A stretch of DNA of 64,000 nucleotides from Hysterium pulicare CBS 123377 (Eukaryota; Ascomycota; Dothideomycetes; Hysteriales; Hysteriaceae). A program made the position numbers and the translations under genes. Below the pieces are notes generated by a model. The model saw nothing but the letters and a program-made list of their open reading frames with translations. It searched no databases and was not told the origin of the DNA. Every line of letters begins with the position of its first letter. Position 1 is the stretch's first letter. Positions 35,028 to 46,168 of this stretch are shown here, in pieces. The DNA lies in assembly GCA_000467715.1 (NCBI GenBank), contig AJFK01000018.1, positions 1 to 64,000 on the forward strand, written 5' to 3'.

Positions 35028-35675
35028 TCAAGTACCCTCCTCGAGATACAGTACATCCTCCATTCTCACCCCCTCCTCCTTGTCCACCCTCGGAAAGAAC
35101 TCATCATCCCAATGCGGCGCGATCCTCCTATCTTCGACCAGAACCACCTTTATCGGCGGCTGTGTAATGAGCATTTGTCTCCATGAAGCCTCCTTGTATT
35201 TGAAGCTCTCTGGCCACTGTACCCCCATTCCATGCACAGTAATTGTAGACCACATCACAATAGGTTCATCCCCCTTTGGATAGATGTAGCCGGGCTTGCT
35301 CGCTATGGAGAGGTGCTTGCTGAAGGCGGATTGAATGAGTTCGTTGGCTACGAAGTCGTAGGGGACTGGTCGTTCTGAGTATGGGCGCGGTGAAAAATGT
35401 AGAGCGCGTTGGATTCGGATGGATGTCACAATGATCCTCTTCCATGTTGTGCAGACGCGTTGGACGAGTAGGAGATCGCGCATGGGCAGGTATAGTAGAA
35501 TTTGTTCGAAGATTTCGATGAGACCGAGAGCGCGTTCGCGGGCCATGTTGGTTTTGCGGGTTGTGGATTTAGCTCGAGATTTCTTTTTGCCGCAAGCTGA
35601 TTCCGTGTATTTTGTGTTCGTGGTCGGAGGGATGGTGATTCGAAGGCAAAGCGTCGTGTGTTTCGTCGCGGTCAT
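35028..35675 (-). CDS. F-box protein
   Basis: This is a single-exon frame of 215 residues. An F-box follows a basic N-terminal tail: LIEIFEQILLYLPMRDLLLV then QRVCTTWKRIIVTS at about residues 52-85. The form is common in fungal F-box proteins, which act as substrate adaptors of SCF (Skp1-cullin) ubiquitin ligases. IQRALHFSP just after it is also typical of the ascomycete subfamily. No WD40 or LRR repeats follow, so the target-binding part is unknown. The start was taken at the first ATG; a later one (MARERALGL) would remove the basic tail and is equally plausible. It is the first confident gene after the relic tract. Confidence 0.85.
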   Translation of the reverse strand: MTATKHTTLCLRITIPPTTNTKYTESACGKKKSRAKSTTRKTNMARERALGLIEIFEQILLYLPMRDLLLVQRVCTTWKRIIVTSIRIQRALHFSPRPYSERPVPYDFVANELIQSAFSKHLSIASKPGYIYPKGDEPIVMWSTITVHGMGVQWPESFKYKEASWRQMLITQPPIKVVLVEDRRIAPHWDDEFFPRVDKEEGVRMEDVLYLEEGT

Positions 35676-36145
35676 GACTTTGTTGAACAGTAATTGGAAC
35701 GCGTACGGGAGTTTTGCGGAGAAATTTGTATGGGGCTGTTGCAGGGCAGCTTGAAGCGATTATGCACGTGATTGAACTGCTAAGTAGACTCTTCAGCATT
35801 CTTTTTGGGAGATATGTTGATTATGAGTATATTTATAGCATTTTTGGGGGGTTTGGCTTGGGTTTAGTCATGGAGATGCGTAAAAATTGACAAGTTAGAC
35901 CCAATTTTCTCCTGAACTTCTTCCACAGTAGACAACGATACTTGAATAGTGCTTGATAGCGCAGCAGAGCATGGAACAAAGCAGAGACATGGGTATCCAA
36001 ACATTATATATCTATCATCAGTCGTGAAACATAATGGCCTCCTCAAAGAAAGGCAGCCTATCCACCATACTACATTCTCCAAAGCACTGCTCCCCCGATA
36101 CCATGGTCAGACCGCGTAACGCCTTCGAAGTTTGCCTTCTGAGAA
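35676..36145. other. Intergenic, upstream of the F-box gene
   Basis: This spacer holds the presumed promoter of the minus-strand F-box gene and the 3' region of the next minus-strand gene. I see no further feature. Confidence 0.5.
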
Positions 36146-37077
36146 TTATTTTTTCCTCTGCTCCTGTCTCTTTTTCTCCGCAGCCGGTGCTGTAAATTGC
36201 GACTTCATGTCTCCTGAGCTCTTAACCTGCATCTTCTTATTCGCCTCCTCCAACTGTTTCAACTGTTCTTCATCGCTTTGTATCCTCCTTTCCAGACTGC
36301 ACTCGAGTTTTGGCTTCCCCCCTACCATATCGCCTTTATCCAACCCATCATCGTTCCGATCATAATACAGTGCCCACCTCAACCCATCCCTCTCCGCCAT
36401 ACCATCTTCTCCTTCGTCAACCGCAACAAAGCCCTCCCATCCTTCTAATATTAATCCAGCCTCGTCCTCCGTCCAATCCCACTCTCCAACTATGTGTTGG
36501 ATTGATGCCGTGCGATTGCCGTATTTTATCTCGAAAGTAACTTTGTCGACGTACAGCCAGTTCAACATTGGTGGGTCGTCAGATACTGTGCTTACAAGCC
36601 CTCTTTCAGGAGGGCAGCGTTCATCGTCTGGGTACTGGATGTAAAAGCCTGCGAAAGCGTGGAGAGGTGGATTGGTGTTTGCGACAGGAGGAATCGGTTT
36701 TTTAGTTTCGCGATCTTTTGGGACTATCCAGGCCTGTGCACACAAATGTTGCGTTAGTAAAATACCCCTGATACTACGTTTGCATGAAAGAGAATTCGTA
36801 CGCATGCGCACATAAAGTGCGCATCGAGATTGTAGAAGACGAAGTAAGCATGGTTTGCAAGGAGCATTACCTTATCATGCCTTAGCACTACGATTCCCTG
36901 GTCAATCTCCTCCTTCCTTTGTCCAGCCTCACAATACGTATCCAGGTTAAACTTGATCATTCGCGTCTGGTTCTGCGCCTCCTCGTTCTGTTTCTTTTGA
37001 TATGAGACGCCCTCCGCAACGCCCGTAACGACGGGGATGGCGGTAACGACACCGCCCAAGAAGAGACTTAGGACCAT
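36146..37077 (-). CDS. Conserved fungal protein of unknown function
   Basis: A two-exon gene. Exon 1 starts at ATG 37077 (MVLSLFLGGVVTAIPVVTGV, a hydrophobic N-terminus that may be an anchor or signal) and continues EGVSYQKKQNEEAQNQTRMI. Exon 2 (36733-36146) has AGFYIQYPDDERCPPERGLV, STVSDDPPMLNWLYVDKVTF, IKYGNRTASIQHIVGEWDWT and a Lys/Glu-rich helical tail (SDEEQLKQLEEANKKMQ). The pattern is familiar from many ascomycete hypothetical proteins, but I know no function. The intron is either 36734-36801 (GTACGA donor) or 36734-36870 (GTAATG donor). Both keep the frame, and the longer one removes an unusual segment ending HFMCAC. Length is about 240-287 residues. Confidence 0.75.
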
Positions 37078-37729
37078 TACCACGAAGTAGGAAAAAATAT
37101 ATGAGGTTAGAATATAGGTTGAAACAGATATTGCGCTACATTGTTGAGAGGTGGAGTTTTGGCAGCTGTTAGCCACATTGTCGTTCGTGTTTCGCGGCTG
37201 AAGCTAAAGAATCATATGCGTCATTAGACAGTTATTGTAATTTAGCTAGATGCTAAAACCAATCTCATCTTCGAAGAGTAAACCTCATCATCGGCAGAGG
37301 ATTGTTGACAAAATCATATTGGAGACGGACAAAACGATGCGCATTTATCCATGAGTTCTCGAGCGGTGAAGGACATCCAAGGGCTCGATCCGAGAAAGAC
37401 GATCACGTGATGCTCCTTCAATGGCCGGGTTCGTTGTTTTCTGCTCGGAATTCCGTGGATATCTCAAGAGTACAACTCCGCCATACCCTTCGAATACATG
37501 AGAAAAGGATGGCCCTCATTGATACCCGGGAGATTCCCAAATTCCCTCTCCGCTACGAATTCTAGTTCACGGCTTACTTTTCAAAAGAGTGGATACTTTA
37601 GTTATTTCGGTTGTGAGCACGAGTGGGTGCGTAAGGGTGGGTATGCTTAATTGTGATATCGAATGGAGTAAGCCAGTTATAGCGAAAAGCCCCCTACTCA
37701 TTAGAACTTATTGCTAATTCTACGATTAG

Positions 37730-37999
37730 GTTGATGGTGAAGCTTGTGATGATCCTTCAGTAGAGATCCACAATGCCAAGATTTTTGATATCAACGCCAA
37801 AATGGTCGGCGTCGTATCCCAAACTGGAGCTATTGAAGCTGTTTAGAATAAGCTGAAATCCACTCGTTTGATCGACTTTACTACCGATGCAATGTTGATT
37901 CTTGGTAGACCTCCACTACTTGCACATAGAAAGTTTGCTGAACTCCAGTCCAGGCCATCCCACACTCTCGTGAAGCCTGCCGAAATTTTCCGGGCCTAG
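37730..37999 (+). pseudogene. Exon-like remnant with an in-frame stop
   Basis: After a good acceptor (TTGCTAATTCTACGATTAG) a frame runs VDGEACDDPSVEIHNAKIFD, INAKMVGVVSQTGAIEAV, stop, then STRLIDFTTDAMLILGRPPL, ending at TAG 37997-37999. Apart from one internal TAG it is coding-like over 90 codons. The rest of 37.1-38.3 kb shows nothing else except a short tandem duplication of CAAGCCACCTGCATT near 38104. No family is recognised; it may be the last exon of a lost gene. Confidence 0.35.
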
Positions 38000-38310
38000 T
38001 CAATTAACCTTTGAGAGGTAGATCGTGGGGGCCGATGCGATATTGGTCTCGCGTCAAGAAGATGCAATATGCAGTTGATACGAAGATTATTGGTTGACTA
38101 TTCAAGCCACCTGCATTTCAAGCCACCTGCATTGCGCACCATTTCGAAGCGCCCATGCACGTCCTTCGAGTTAGGATCCACAAACAACACTCTCGAGGAA
38201 GGTTTAAACGACGTGCTAGGTGGTATACTCTGTAGCGAGTCTGGTCATAAGTTCAGCCCGATCCCGTTTGTAGAGAGAATGGGTTCTCTTCAGCCTGACT
38301 TCCAAAAACC

Positions 38311-39212
38311 ATGGATCAACTCATGGCATCTTTGGCATTCAAACTATGCCTCATCCTCTTCTACCTTTCCACATATTCGGCATGCCAAAGCACTCGATGC
38401 TACTTTCCAGATGGTAGCCCTGCTGATGTCTTCAAGCCCTGCTCTGACAAAACAGGCCAATGTTGTTATCATATAGATGATAGCCATGCCGACCTTTGCT
38501 ACAACAACGGACTTTGCTATTCCTGGTATTTTAGCAACGTATACCGTGGGGCATGCACCGATCGAACGTGGGCTTCAGGGTCAGGCTGCGCTAAGGAATG
38601 TCAAGATGGCAAGTAGAACAGCTCATATGGAATCGTGCTATGTTTTAGCTGACCTTGTATGTCTCCACAGCTGTTCCAGATGATGCTGTCAACATTACGC
38701 CTTGTAAAGATCGTTCAATGTGTTGCGGCACAGCCGACAACATCACGTCATGCTGCTCGTCGAGCATCGGTTTCACATGGGAGAATGCAACTTTTATCAA
38801 TTACCCAAGCACCATCAGCCTCGCCGTCGCGACCTCCTTGAGTCAGGCAACCACTACAGGCGCCACCTCGAGCCCAGCAACCACCACTTCCCCTAGTACC
38901 ACCGCAGCTTGTACGACGTCTCCACAATCACCGGGCAGTTCGACTCCGAGCTTCGGTGCTGGTATCGGTATCGGTATTGCCATTAGTGCGGGTCTCGCTC
39001 TAGCTACGGCTCTCATATGGTGGTTGTGTACTAGAGGGCGTGGTCAAAAGGAAGCTGATAATACGTATACTGGAACGCAAGTTCAGCCACTTGGAGTGGG
39101 GCAGCATTGGGCGCATAAAGACGAGGGACAGCCGTCGCAGTTACAACATGGATACAGACCGGAGCTTCCGGCGCAAACGCAACATGAGTACAGTCAGGAG
39201 CTCTCCACCTGA
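38311..39212 (+). CDS. Cys-rich single-pass membrane protein
   Basis: Two exons (38311-38608, 38671-39212), 279 residues. A signal peptide covers about residues 1-25 (FKLCLILFYLSTYSACQS). An extracellular Cys-rich region follows: CYFPDGSPADVFKPC, GQCCYHIDDSHADLCYNNGL, then DAVPDDAVNITPCKDRSMCC and ITSCC. Next come a Ser/Thr/Pro-rich stalk, one membrane span (GAGIGIGIAISAGLALATAL then IWWLC) and a Gln-rich cytosolic tail. This layout is widespread in filamentous ascomycetes as an uncharacterised surface or sensor-like protein. The 62-nt intron has a GC donor (GCAAGT) instead of GT; the GC-AG reading gives a perfect join (CQD-AVPDD), whereas the nearest GT gives a stop. Confidence 0.85.
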
Positions 39213-39966
39213 TAGAGGTTCAATTCCTCACAATTCTTCGTTTATTATATCAGAGCACGAGTTGAGTATCATTTTTCGACCACAACGTCCTCACTGCACC
39301 GATGATGGACTTACTCGGGATCTACGAAGCACCGAAATACTCCGAGAAAGCTCGCCATAGTGAAATAAAGGAATCAGAAGGCTCTTTGGACATCAGGGGG
39401 ACGAGCTTCCCAGTATGTCTGGCGTGGACTGGTCTATGCTGGATCGTAGGAATTGATGCATTAGGCTCTTTAGAAGGCATCCATTGGACATAAGCGTTTC
39501 GGTATGATCTTGAACTCTAGAAAAGAATGGCAAGAGGCATGTAGCTTCGATAAAAGACTCTACGCCATCCTCATGACATCTCTCATCCAATGCCAAGCTT
39601 GACTCCTTCATCTTACCGAACTTTCATCCGGAATAGGTAATTTCTACGAAGCGTCCCGCGAGTGCTCATATATCGATACACAAAGGCAAAGGTGGCAGCA
39701 GAGAAATATCGACGTACTGATTTCTTTGAAGTTGAAATCTTCTGAGGAAGATGATTCACATACCGAGGCTAAGATTGCGGGGCGGATCCCTTGTACAACT
39801 CCACATTTGCGAGTCAGTCAACAGATTACAATTTGAGCGTTGCCAGGAACCACAAAGATGGATAGTATTGTTCCGGACTATTTGATACTTCTTCAAACAT
39901 ACGCATCGCAAACTCATTCTACAACAGCATTCAAACCAGCGGAAGAAGCAAAAGAAATCTCAAATC
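39213..39966. other. Intergenic
   Basis: This spacer holds the 3' region of the membrane-protein gene and the promoter of the EthD gene. I see no other feature. Confidence 0.5.
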
Positions 39967-40941
39967 ATGCCGACCCCAGGTCTTCTTTTCGTGCGATCCC
40001 GCATCACGAACTCCTCGCTCTCCGACGAAGTCTTCAACAAATGGTATACCGAAGTCCACCTGCCAGATGTCCTGAATGCAGGCACTGCAGATATCGCACT
40101 CCGCTACAGAAGTCTCGACCAATCGTCCAAATACCCATATCTCGCCGTCTACCGTCTGCCGGACATACCAGCCTTGTCAGACCCAGAAAAGCAGAAGAAG
40201 ATTCCTTTTGAACATGAGATGCTGCCCAATGGAGAGAGTATTGACAAGTTGACCGATATGGAGATCAAAGTTTTCTTGCCAATTCAGACGTTCGAAGGAC
40301 CGAAGGCGTCAGCGGAGGGGAGAGCAAAGGTGTGCTTTACTGTGAATCTTGAACCGGCGGAAGGAGGCGATGAAGACTTGGATGAGTGGTACAGGAAGCA
40401 GGTGAGCAAGGCCAATCTCATTGATTAAGCGGTTGATCGAGGAGCTCTTTGGAAGTCAGCCGGAAGTCAGGATTGTACCATTTTAGAAAACACATACCTC
40501 CGCCGCTCTGCCTCCGACTTTTCGTGAGCCATCCATTGACCAAACCGGGAGCCATAATGATTTCGACTGAGCCAACCAAGGCCCAATAAGAATGCAGCAG
40601 CGAGCCACCAGGGCCCACTAAAACAAACTGCGCCTCCGTCAATATCCAACTCAGACTTCGGGATAGACATTGAAGCACTCACTGATAAATATACTCAGCA
40701 TCTAGATATGCTCAGCACACTCCCGAACTACCGCCGCTCAACACGGTACAAGTCAGCAGATGATTCAAAACCAAGATACCTCGCGATCCACGAGATGGAA
40801 TCAGCAGACCTGGATCCACGCTTGATGCAGGTGCTCATGAATACGGCTTGGTCCAAAAAGGTGCTGGGGGGAGCCCAAACCTTCGAGCGGAGCGCGTGGG
40901 AACTGATTGTGGAGCAGGGAAAGGTTAAGGAGAAGTTGTAG
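39967..40941 (+). CDS. EthD-like dimeric alpha/beta-barrel protein
   Basis: Two exons (39967-40401 and 40699-40941), 225 residues. Each half carries the same fold mark: FNKWYTEVHLPDVLNAG near residue 22, and DEWYRKQHLDMLSTLPNYRR formed exactly across the splice site. The splice is phase 0 and restores the motif, which fixes the model. EthD-fold proteins in fungi include small enzymes and accessory proteins of polyketide and degradation pathways, but most are uncharacterised. The intron is 297 nt, long for this genome, where most are 50-70 nt. There is no signal peptide, so it is probably cytosolic. It is convergent with the zinc-ribbon gene 15 bp downstream. Confidence 0.85.
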
Positions 40942-40956
40942 AAATAGAGCTTACTT

Positions 40957-41127
40957 TCACATCTCTGTGCAGTAGTCGAGGCAGAAAGTATGCCCACAGT
41001 GGTTGCAGGCGAGCAGGTTCTCTTCCTTGGGCGTTGCCCAACCGCATTTACAGCATTGGGTGCTGGTTGGTGGTGGTTTGGTGGGGTTGGGGACGGAGAG
41101 GGTTGTGGTGGGCGGATTGGGAGGCAT
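40957..41127 (-). CDS. Small zinc-ribbon-like protein, 56 residues
   Basis: The start was chosen at ATG 41127 (MPPNPPTTTLSVPN). A Pro/Thr-rich N-terminus leads into TQCCKCGWATPKEENLLACN then HCGHTFCLDYCTEM. That gives two CxxC pairs (CCKC and CNHC) plus HTFC and a final Cys, suited to bind zinc. Very short proteins of this type are frequent in filamentous ascomycetes and uncharacterised. The upstream in-frame part (to 41259) has a basic composition and is more likely 5'UTR. Confidence 0.6.
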   Translation of the reverse strand: MPPNPPTTTLSVPNPTKPPPTSTQCCKCGWATPKEENLLACNHCGHTFCLDYCTEM

Positions 41128-41772
41128 TTTGTAGGATGGTTTTGGCTTGGTATGCAGGATCAGGGTGTGTACGGTTTGCTGAAGAGATTTCGACGAGTGC
41201 AGCGGAGGCAGAGGTTTTAATAGTTTCGTGGCCTGAATTTCGTTCTTGCCCATTTTCAATCTTGAGTCCCCACTCCTGGTCGTCTACCACACTTCTACAC
41301 CTCCCGTTTAGGAAGACTAGACCTTTGCTCATTGACTGCCACCGGTTTAGGGAACTCAGGTGGATGCCTACCCACTGACTGCCCAATAGGATCCTTAGCT
41401 ATTTGATCTCCTGACGCAAAGCTCGAATGCTCATCACCAACATAGAAGGAACTACGATACAGCTCCAGCAGGCTTAGCAGAAGCCGAGGCACCGATTCAC
41501 AGATATGCAGTAATGGCAGCAACTCCCGTCCGCAGACTCGGCCATATTGGAATGCCATCGTGCCACCGATCACAAACGAGCTTCGTCCACCGACTCAAGT
41601 CCAGTTCGCCACTTTGAGAGTACACGAGGCTATACTGCTTCTAGGCCACTTGGATACTGAGAGGTAAGGACTGTATAAAATCCAGTCCGTCTATTCTATA
41701 GCTTGGGAAATATGTACAAAGAGAAAGATCAACGCCATGAGCCACATCATCATTACAACCTCAGGCACGAGG
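41128..41772. other. Intergenic
   Basis: Short frames on both strands without motifs. It contains the presumed promoter of the zinc-ribbon gene and the 3' end of the first RING gene. Confidence 0.45.
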
Positions 41773-42803
41773 TCATCGCCGCACTGGTCGAATGTTGTCA
41801 TGCTCGCAAGATTCCTGCCACTCTGCGCGACTACGAGAACATGATTAGCAACGTCTAAAGCTTTGGAGGACAATACAGCGACTTACCAGTACACACAGGT
41901 CAGTGGACGGTTAGGATCCACTCTCGCGGCCTCCCAGCTCTCAAAGCATTCCTTATGCATGCTTTGGCCACAGGAAGACTTGCACCAAATCAAGGAAGAC
42001 ATTGGCATACCTTCCATCACTTCGAAGCATATGGGGCAAGTCTCATCTACGGCACGTCGTGCCACATGATGTGCGGAGCACGAAGATCGGACAGTGGTTT
42101 GACGGGATTCTGAGGATGATGACGAGTTGAGATCGAGGTTAGAAATCTCGTCTGTGGCTACTCTCGAAGGACGGCGCGAAGCTTGGGATGCTGTCGATGG
42201 AGAGGGAGGCCGGGGCATCATATTCCGCGAGGATATGGATACGACATCCTCTCTAGATGAGGACGAGGTGGATGAAGATCGTGTGGAAATCGAACTTGGT
42301 CGCCGCTGCTGCTGTTGCTGTTCCATAAGGTCCAGGAGCCTGTTGAGCTGTTCTTCCATTCGCTCCATTTGGCGGAGAGTATCCTGCTGTTGGACCAAGA
42401 GATTGTGCTGTCGGACAGGGAGTCTGCTGTTGGACTGAGAGATATTTGACGCTGCCGCTTCGAAATCACCTTGAATGATGCCTTGTGGATAATCATGTCT
42501 CATAGCACGCTTCCATGTTTTGACTATTTGCGCAGTCTGGTCTTTGTGTCTCCAGCAAAGAGCTTCTTCGGCCATGTCTTCAAGCTCGTCTGCCAAAGCG
42601 GACCTACTTGGTTGAGAGGTAGAGAGGCTCCGTATGTGTTTTGCAATAGTGGCTCGTCTTCCAGCTCCGGTTGGGTTATGACATCTCCTGCCTTGGGAGG
42701 GCGCCCATCCAACGCAGTGATTATAGGTCTCGATGCCGAATGTTTCGACGGGGTCCCATAAAGGACCGCTAGAAACATGTATTCTGGAGGTGGAGGAAGG
42801 CAT
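41773..42803 (-). CDS. RING-finger protein A (paralogue of B)
   Basis: Two exons (42803-41887, 41830-41773), 324 residues. The N-terminal domain has a Cys/His pattern: YNHCVGWAPSQGRRCHNPTG, then ALCWRHKDQTAQIVKTWKRA. A central Gln-rich, coiled-coil-like stretch (QQQDTLRQMERMEEQLNRLL, then QQQQQR) and a Ser-rich linker follow. The C-terminal RING reads CPICFEVM, WCKSSCGQSMHKECFESW, then TCVYCRAEW. The last CxxC is formed only after splicing of a 56-nt intron (exon 1 ends TG, exon 2 supplies T), which validates the model. It ends CEHDNIRPVRR. A ubiquitin ligase role is likely from the RING; substrate unknown. A diverged paralogue lies about 1 kb upstream on the same strand. Confidence 0.85.
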
Positions 42804-43855
42804 AGTGCTCCGGACTGAACAGAGAGAATTTTAGACGAGAGTCAGTGAATTGTCCAGAGTATGAGGAAAGTCGTGGTATGATAGATAGCGATACCGTACT
42901 TCATTCCGCCTTTAATGTGCCCATTTTGCCTGTTTCATAGTCTGCCCTCTTCTGAGCAGGACCAAACTACATCATCAAGACATCGATAATGCGAAGTGGC
43001 AGTGCTCCAGACAAGCAGCTGCACCAGACAATGATCCGTGGGGGTCTACCCAATAGTAAGTCATTAGAGTCAAACATAAGCCTCAGAAGTCTCAGCCAAC
43101 CGTCCGCAGCAGGGACATGAGGAACATAAGCCACAATCTGCATCCTTGCAACTCATGCATGTCCCACATTATATCGACAATTTTGAGGCTGGTACCATGG
43201 TGAGACGGAGAGGGAAAATACGGTTTGTGATGTAGTTTATGCTGATGAACGAGTTGTAGAAAAACCTTCGCAAGAAAAAGACGAATGTTTTAAAGATGTG
43301 GACGCTCCGGAAGAGAAACAGTGTCTGCCGCAGTGTGCTGTGCCGCACCCTTAAACTCTGTGTTACCTAGTTAAGCGCCTCAAGGCTTGTCCACGTGGTA
43401 CCTATTTACGAGGATCGGGCGCTCAATGAACTCTCAAAATGGGTTTCAGGGTGCATATTGATGAAAACAAACTGTCTTGAGGCATGGTTTTAGCATTGCT
43501 TTGTCAAATAAGCATATCTTAATCCAGATACGAATTCGAATATGCAAGCAACAGGCCCCCATCTATCATAGCAAAAAGGCCGCGAATATCAGCAGCAGTA
43601 CATCCGAACTCCCAGAATGCCCCTACCATAACTCCATCTATCATTACCAACCGTAAGAACTTATCAAACGACCTCTAACCAAACTCCAAAAAAGTGTGGT
43701 ATAATTGTAGGCCTGTGCCCGCCATGCGGGAAAAGAATCGTAGCCTCCAGAAGACGCGCACAGATGTCTGTATTGGGGTGGTCATGCTCACTGGGCTATT
43801 CAGAGCTACACGATGAGCGATTTGTTGACATGTCCTTCCACCAAGAGTCGCCGAT
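42804..43855. other. Spacer between the two RING paralogues
   Basis: No coding features are seen. It should hold the promoter of RING A and the 3'UTR of RING B. Confidence 0.5.
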
Positions 43856-45137
43856 TTAGGGCGAGATACGATCATGTTCGCAAGGGTCCTCCCAATCAGC
43901 TCGACTACACAGCGTTAGCACTCGCACATAGAATTGAAAGAGCGCAACCTTACCAATAAGCACAGTTTATTGCGAGATCATCTTCATCTTGGCACGTAGC
44001 CCATCTGTCGAAGCAACCTCTATGCACACTTCGGCCGCAACTAGATTTGCACCAAACCAGTGAGCCCAGGTTCTCCATGACCTCATAACAGATTCCACAA
44101 GTCTCGTCAATGGGTCGGCGCACGACATGATGAGTGGTACAAGGTTGGTGAACTCGCCGAGAGGATTCATCATCTGCGGAGGAACCGAGGTCCAGATTCA
44201 TGAGCTCATCGGTAGAGATCCTCGAGGGTCGGTCTGAGAGATGAGGTATGGTGAAGAGTGAAGATGAAGCAGAGGTCATTGGGAAGGTGACTAGGCCATC
44301 CAAGTCAGGAGCAGCTTCGGAGTTTGCACTACGCGTTGTAGAGCTTGAAGCAGGTGGTCCAAGGTCAAGGACGGAAATGTTCTCGGACTCTATTCTCGGG
44401 GGAGGCGTGGCTCTTGGTGTCAAGATGGTGTTCCGGTCATTAGAAAGAACACCGATTCCGTTCAGGAGCGTAGAGCTACTGGTGGAAGAATAAGACGATA
44501 TCGACATAGAAGGTGACATAGCTAGTGACGAGTGTGCACTGGCTTCTTCTGCATCATTTAGACCTTGTAGAATCTGAGCGAGACCATCAGAAACTTGGTC
44601 TATTTGATGCATGCGTGTGACAAGCATGAGTCGGATCCGCTGCATGGTTCGAAGGAGTCTTTCCACTGCTGGGGAGATCGTTGGAGGTGGTAGAGTATTA
44701 TTCACTGACCTCCTGGGAGTAGTAATGTCCGGTTGTTCAACCGTCGGATGGTTGATGTTCGAAGGTACTTGAGACGTCTCTGTCATGGTGCGTGACCTTT
44801 GTATAACAGGTGACGAGTATTGCCTTTCCATCCTTCTTTGCCATTTCTCAACCATCGCACTCAACTCGTGTTGGTGCTGCGAACAGAGCAATTTACCAGC
44901 GAGCCTTGTGAGAGCGTCCGCCACATGACTGTTCAGTATGTCTGGCTGAGACATCGAGAGGAAACTGATGATTGCGTCGATATCGGCACGCTTCTGGGCT
45001 CCAAGGCGTCTGATACATCTTCGGCTCCGAGTCTTGGCCCACCCTAGGCATTCGAAGGTGATTTCATCCAGTCCTAACGTAGCACGGGGCTCCCAAAAAG
45101 ATGCCTGTACATTGGTCTGCGTTGAAGACGATGCCAT
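43856..45137 (-). CDS. RING-finger protein B (paralogue of A)
   Basis: Two exons (45137-43954, 43904-43856), 410 residues. It has the same plan as protein A: an N-terminal Cys/His block (FECLGWAKTRSRRCIRRLGA, then LLCSQHQHELSAMVEKWQRR), a helical middle (VERLLRTMQRIRLMLVTRMH) and a Ser/Thr-rich linker longer than in A. The C-terminal RING reads CGICYEVM, WCKSSCGRSVHRGCFDRW, then NCAYCRADW. The intron lies at the same codon as in A (TG/T of the second CxxC), so A and B arose by gene duplication after that intron existed. It ends CEHDRISP. A ubiquitin ligase role is inferred from the RING only. Confidence 0.85.
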
Positions 45138-46168
45138 TTTGTGGAAGCAATTGTGCTATTGAACAATCGAAAGATAAGCAAAGGATTTGGAATTTTAGCA
45201 AGAATGCGCTCCCATAGTCGTTCTTCGACGCTTTTGTATTGCATTGCTGCCTCCGTTCAAATAACAGTCGTGCCTGGCGCCATTAAGAAAATCCATGGCA
45301 TTCCGGGCCATTCTTTTGAAGCTCAAAATGGCGGTGCAAATCGAACCTAACCTCTTCCAATCACAAGGCAAACACACGCTTCCGAGAATGGCGGTTGATG
45401 CCCGTGAAACGAGGGAATACTCGCAACGCCAAGATCTCCTGTTTTTCGGTCACGTCCGATGCAGTATGTGTGCCCAATCAACGAGCTTCCCGTTGCCCCG
45501 AAACCCTGAAATGGCGGAATAGAGGCTCAGCCATGAATAGAAGTGGCTGGAGAGCCTCATGCGCTCCAAGAAGGTGGTGCTGCGGCCTCCTTGTTTGACG
45601 CCGTGGCTGGAAAACGCGGGATGTCGGGGCAGGCCACTAAGCATGGAATCGAGGGAAAGCGAAACGTTAAAGCATCCTCGCAGCTAGAGGGAGGAATTTG
45701 GAGAACTGAAAGAGACTGAAGAGAAAGGCGTCAAGACATCCGAGAACAGGGAATTAGAAACATTTTCTGCCTCAGTTGGCTCCGCCGCACCCTTCTGAGG
45801 GTGTCAATTGCACACTCGAGGCGACAGATCCCTCAAGAATCAAACAACAGCATTGGCAGTTCTATTGAGAACGTTACTTACATCACATGGTAATGAAGAC
45901 GGCGATGGTATCCAATACACGAATGGGATGAAGAAGCTGGAGAGATTCCCGATCAGGCCTGGACGCTAGCATCCGAAGAATATCCGAACAGTGCGTGGAA
46001 GGATGAGGGATGACACAATCGACGTCCAAGCTCCGTAGTCGAATGCCCTGATGCATCTCAACACCATTGAGATACCTGACACTGCCAATTCTCCGCATTG
46101 CTTCTCTCTTCCTATTGAATTATCGTTGTCTAGCTGTGTCCCGTTCGCAACGTTATGAGAAGCCCATC
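45138..46168. other. Intergenic between divergent genes
   Basis: This lies between the RING B start and the peptidase start and probably carries both promoters. Three ATGGCGG phrases (near 45328, 45389, 45511) recur, of unknown meaning. No gene is seen. Confidence 0.45.

Noticed and set aside
39217-39233. GGTTCAATTCC resembling a tRNA T-loop
   Set aside because: No acceptor stem or anticodon arm could be folded around it; it lies just after a stop codon.
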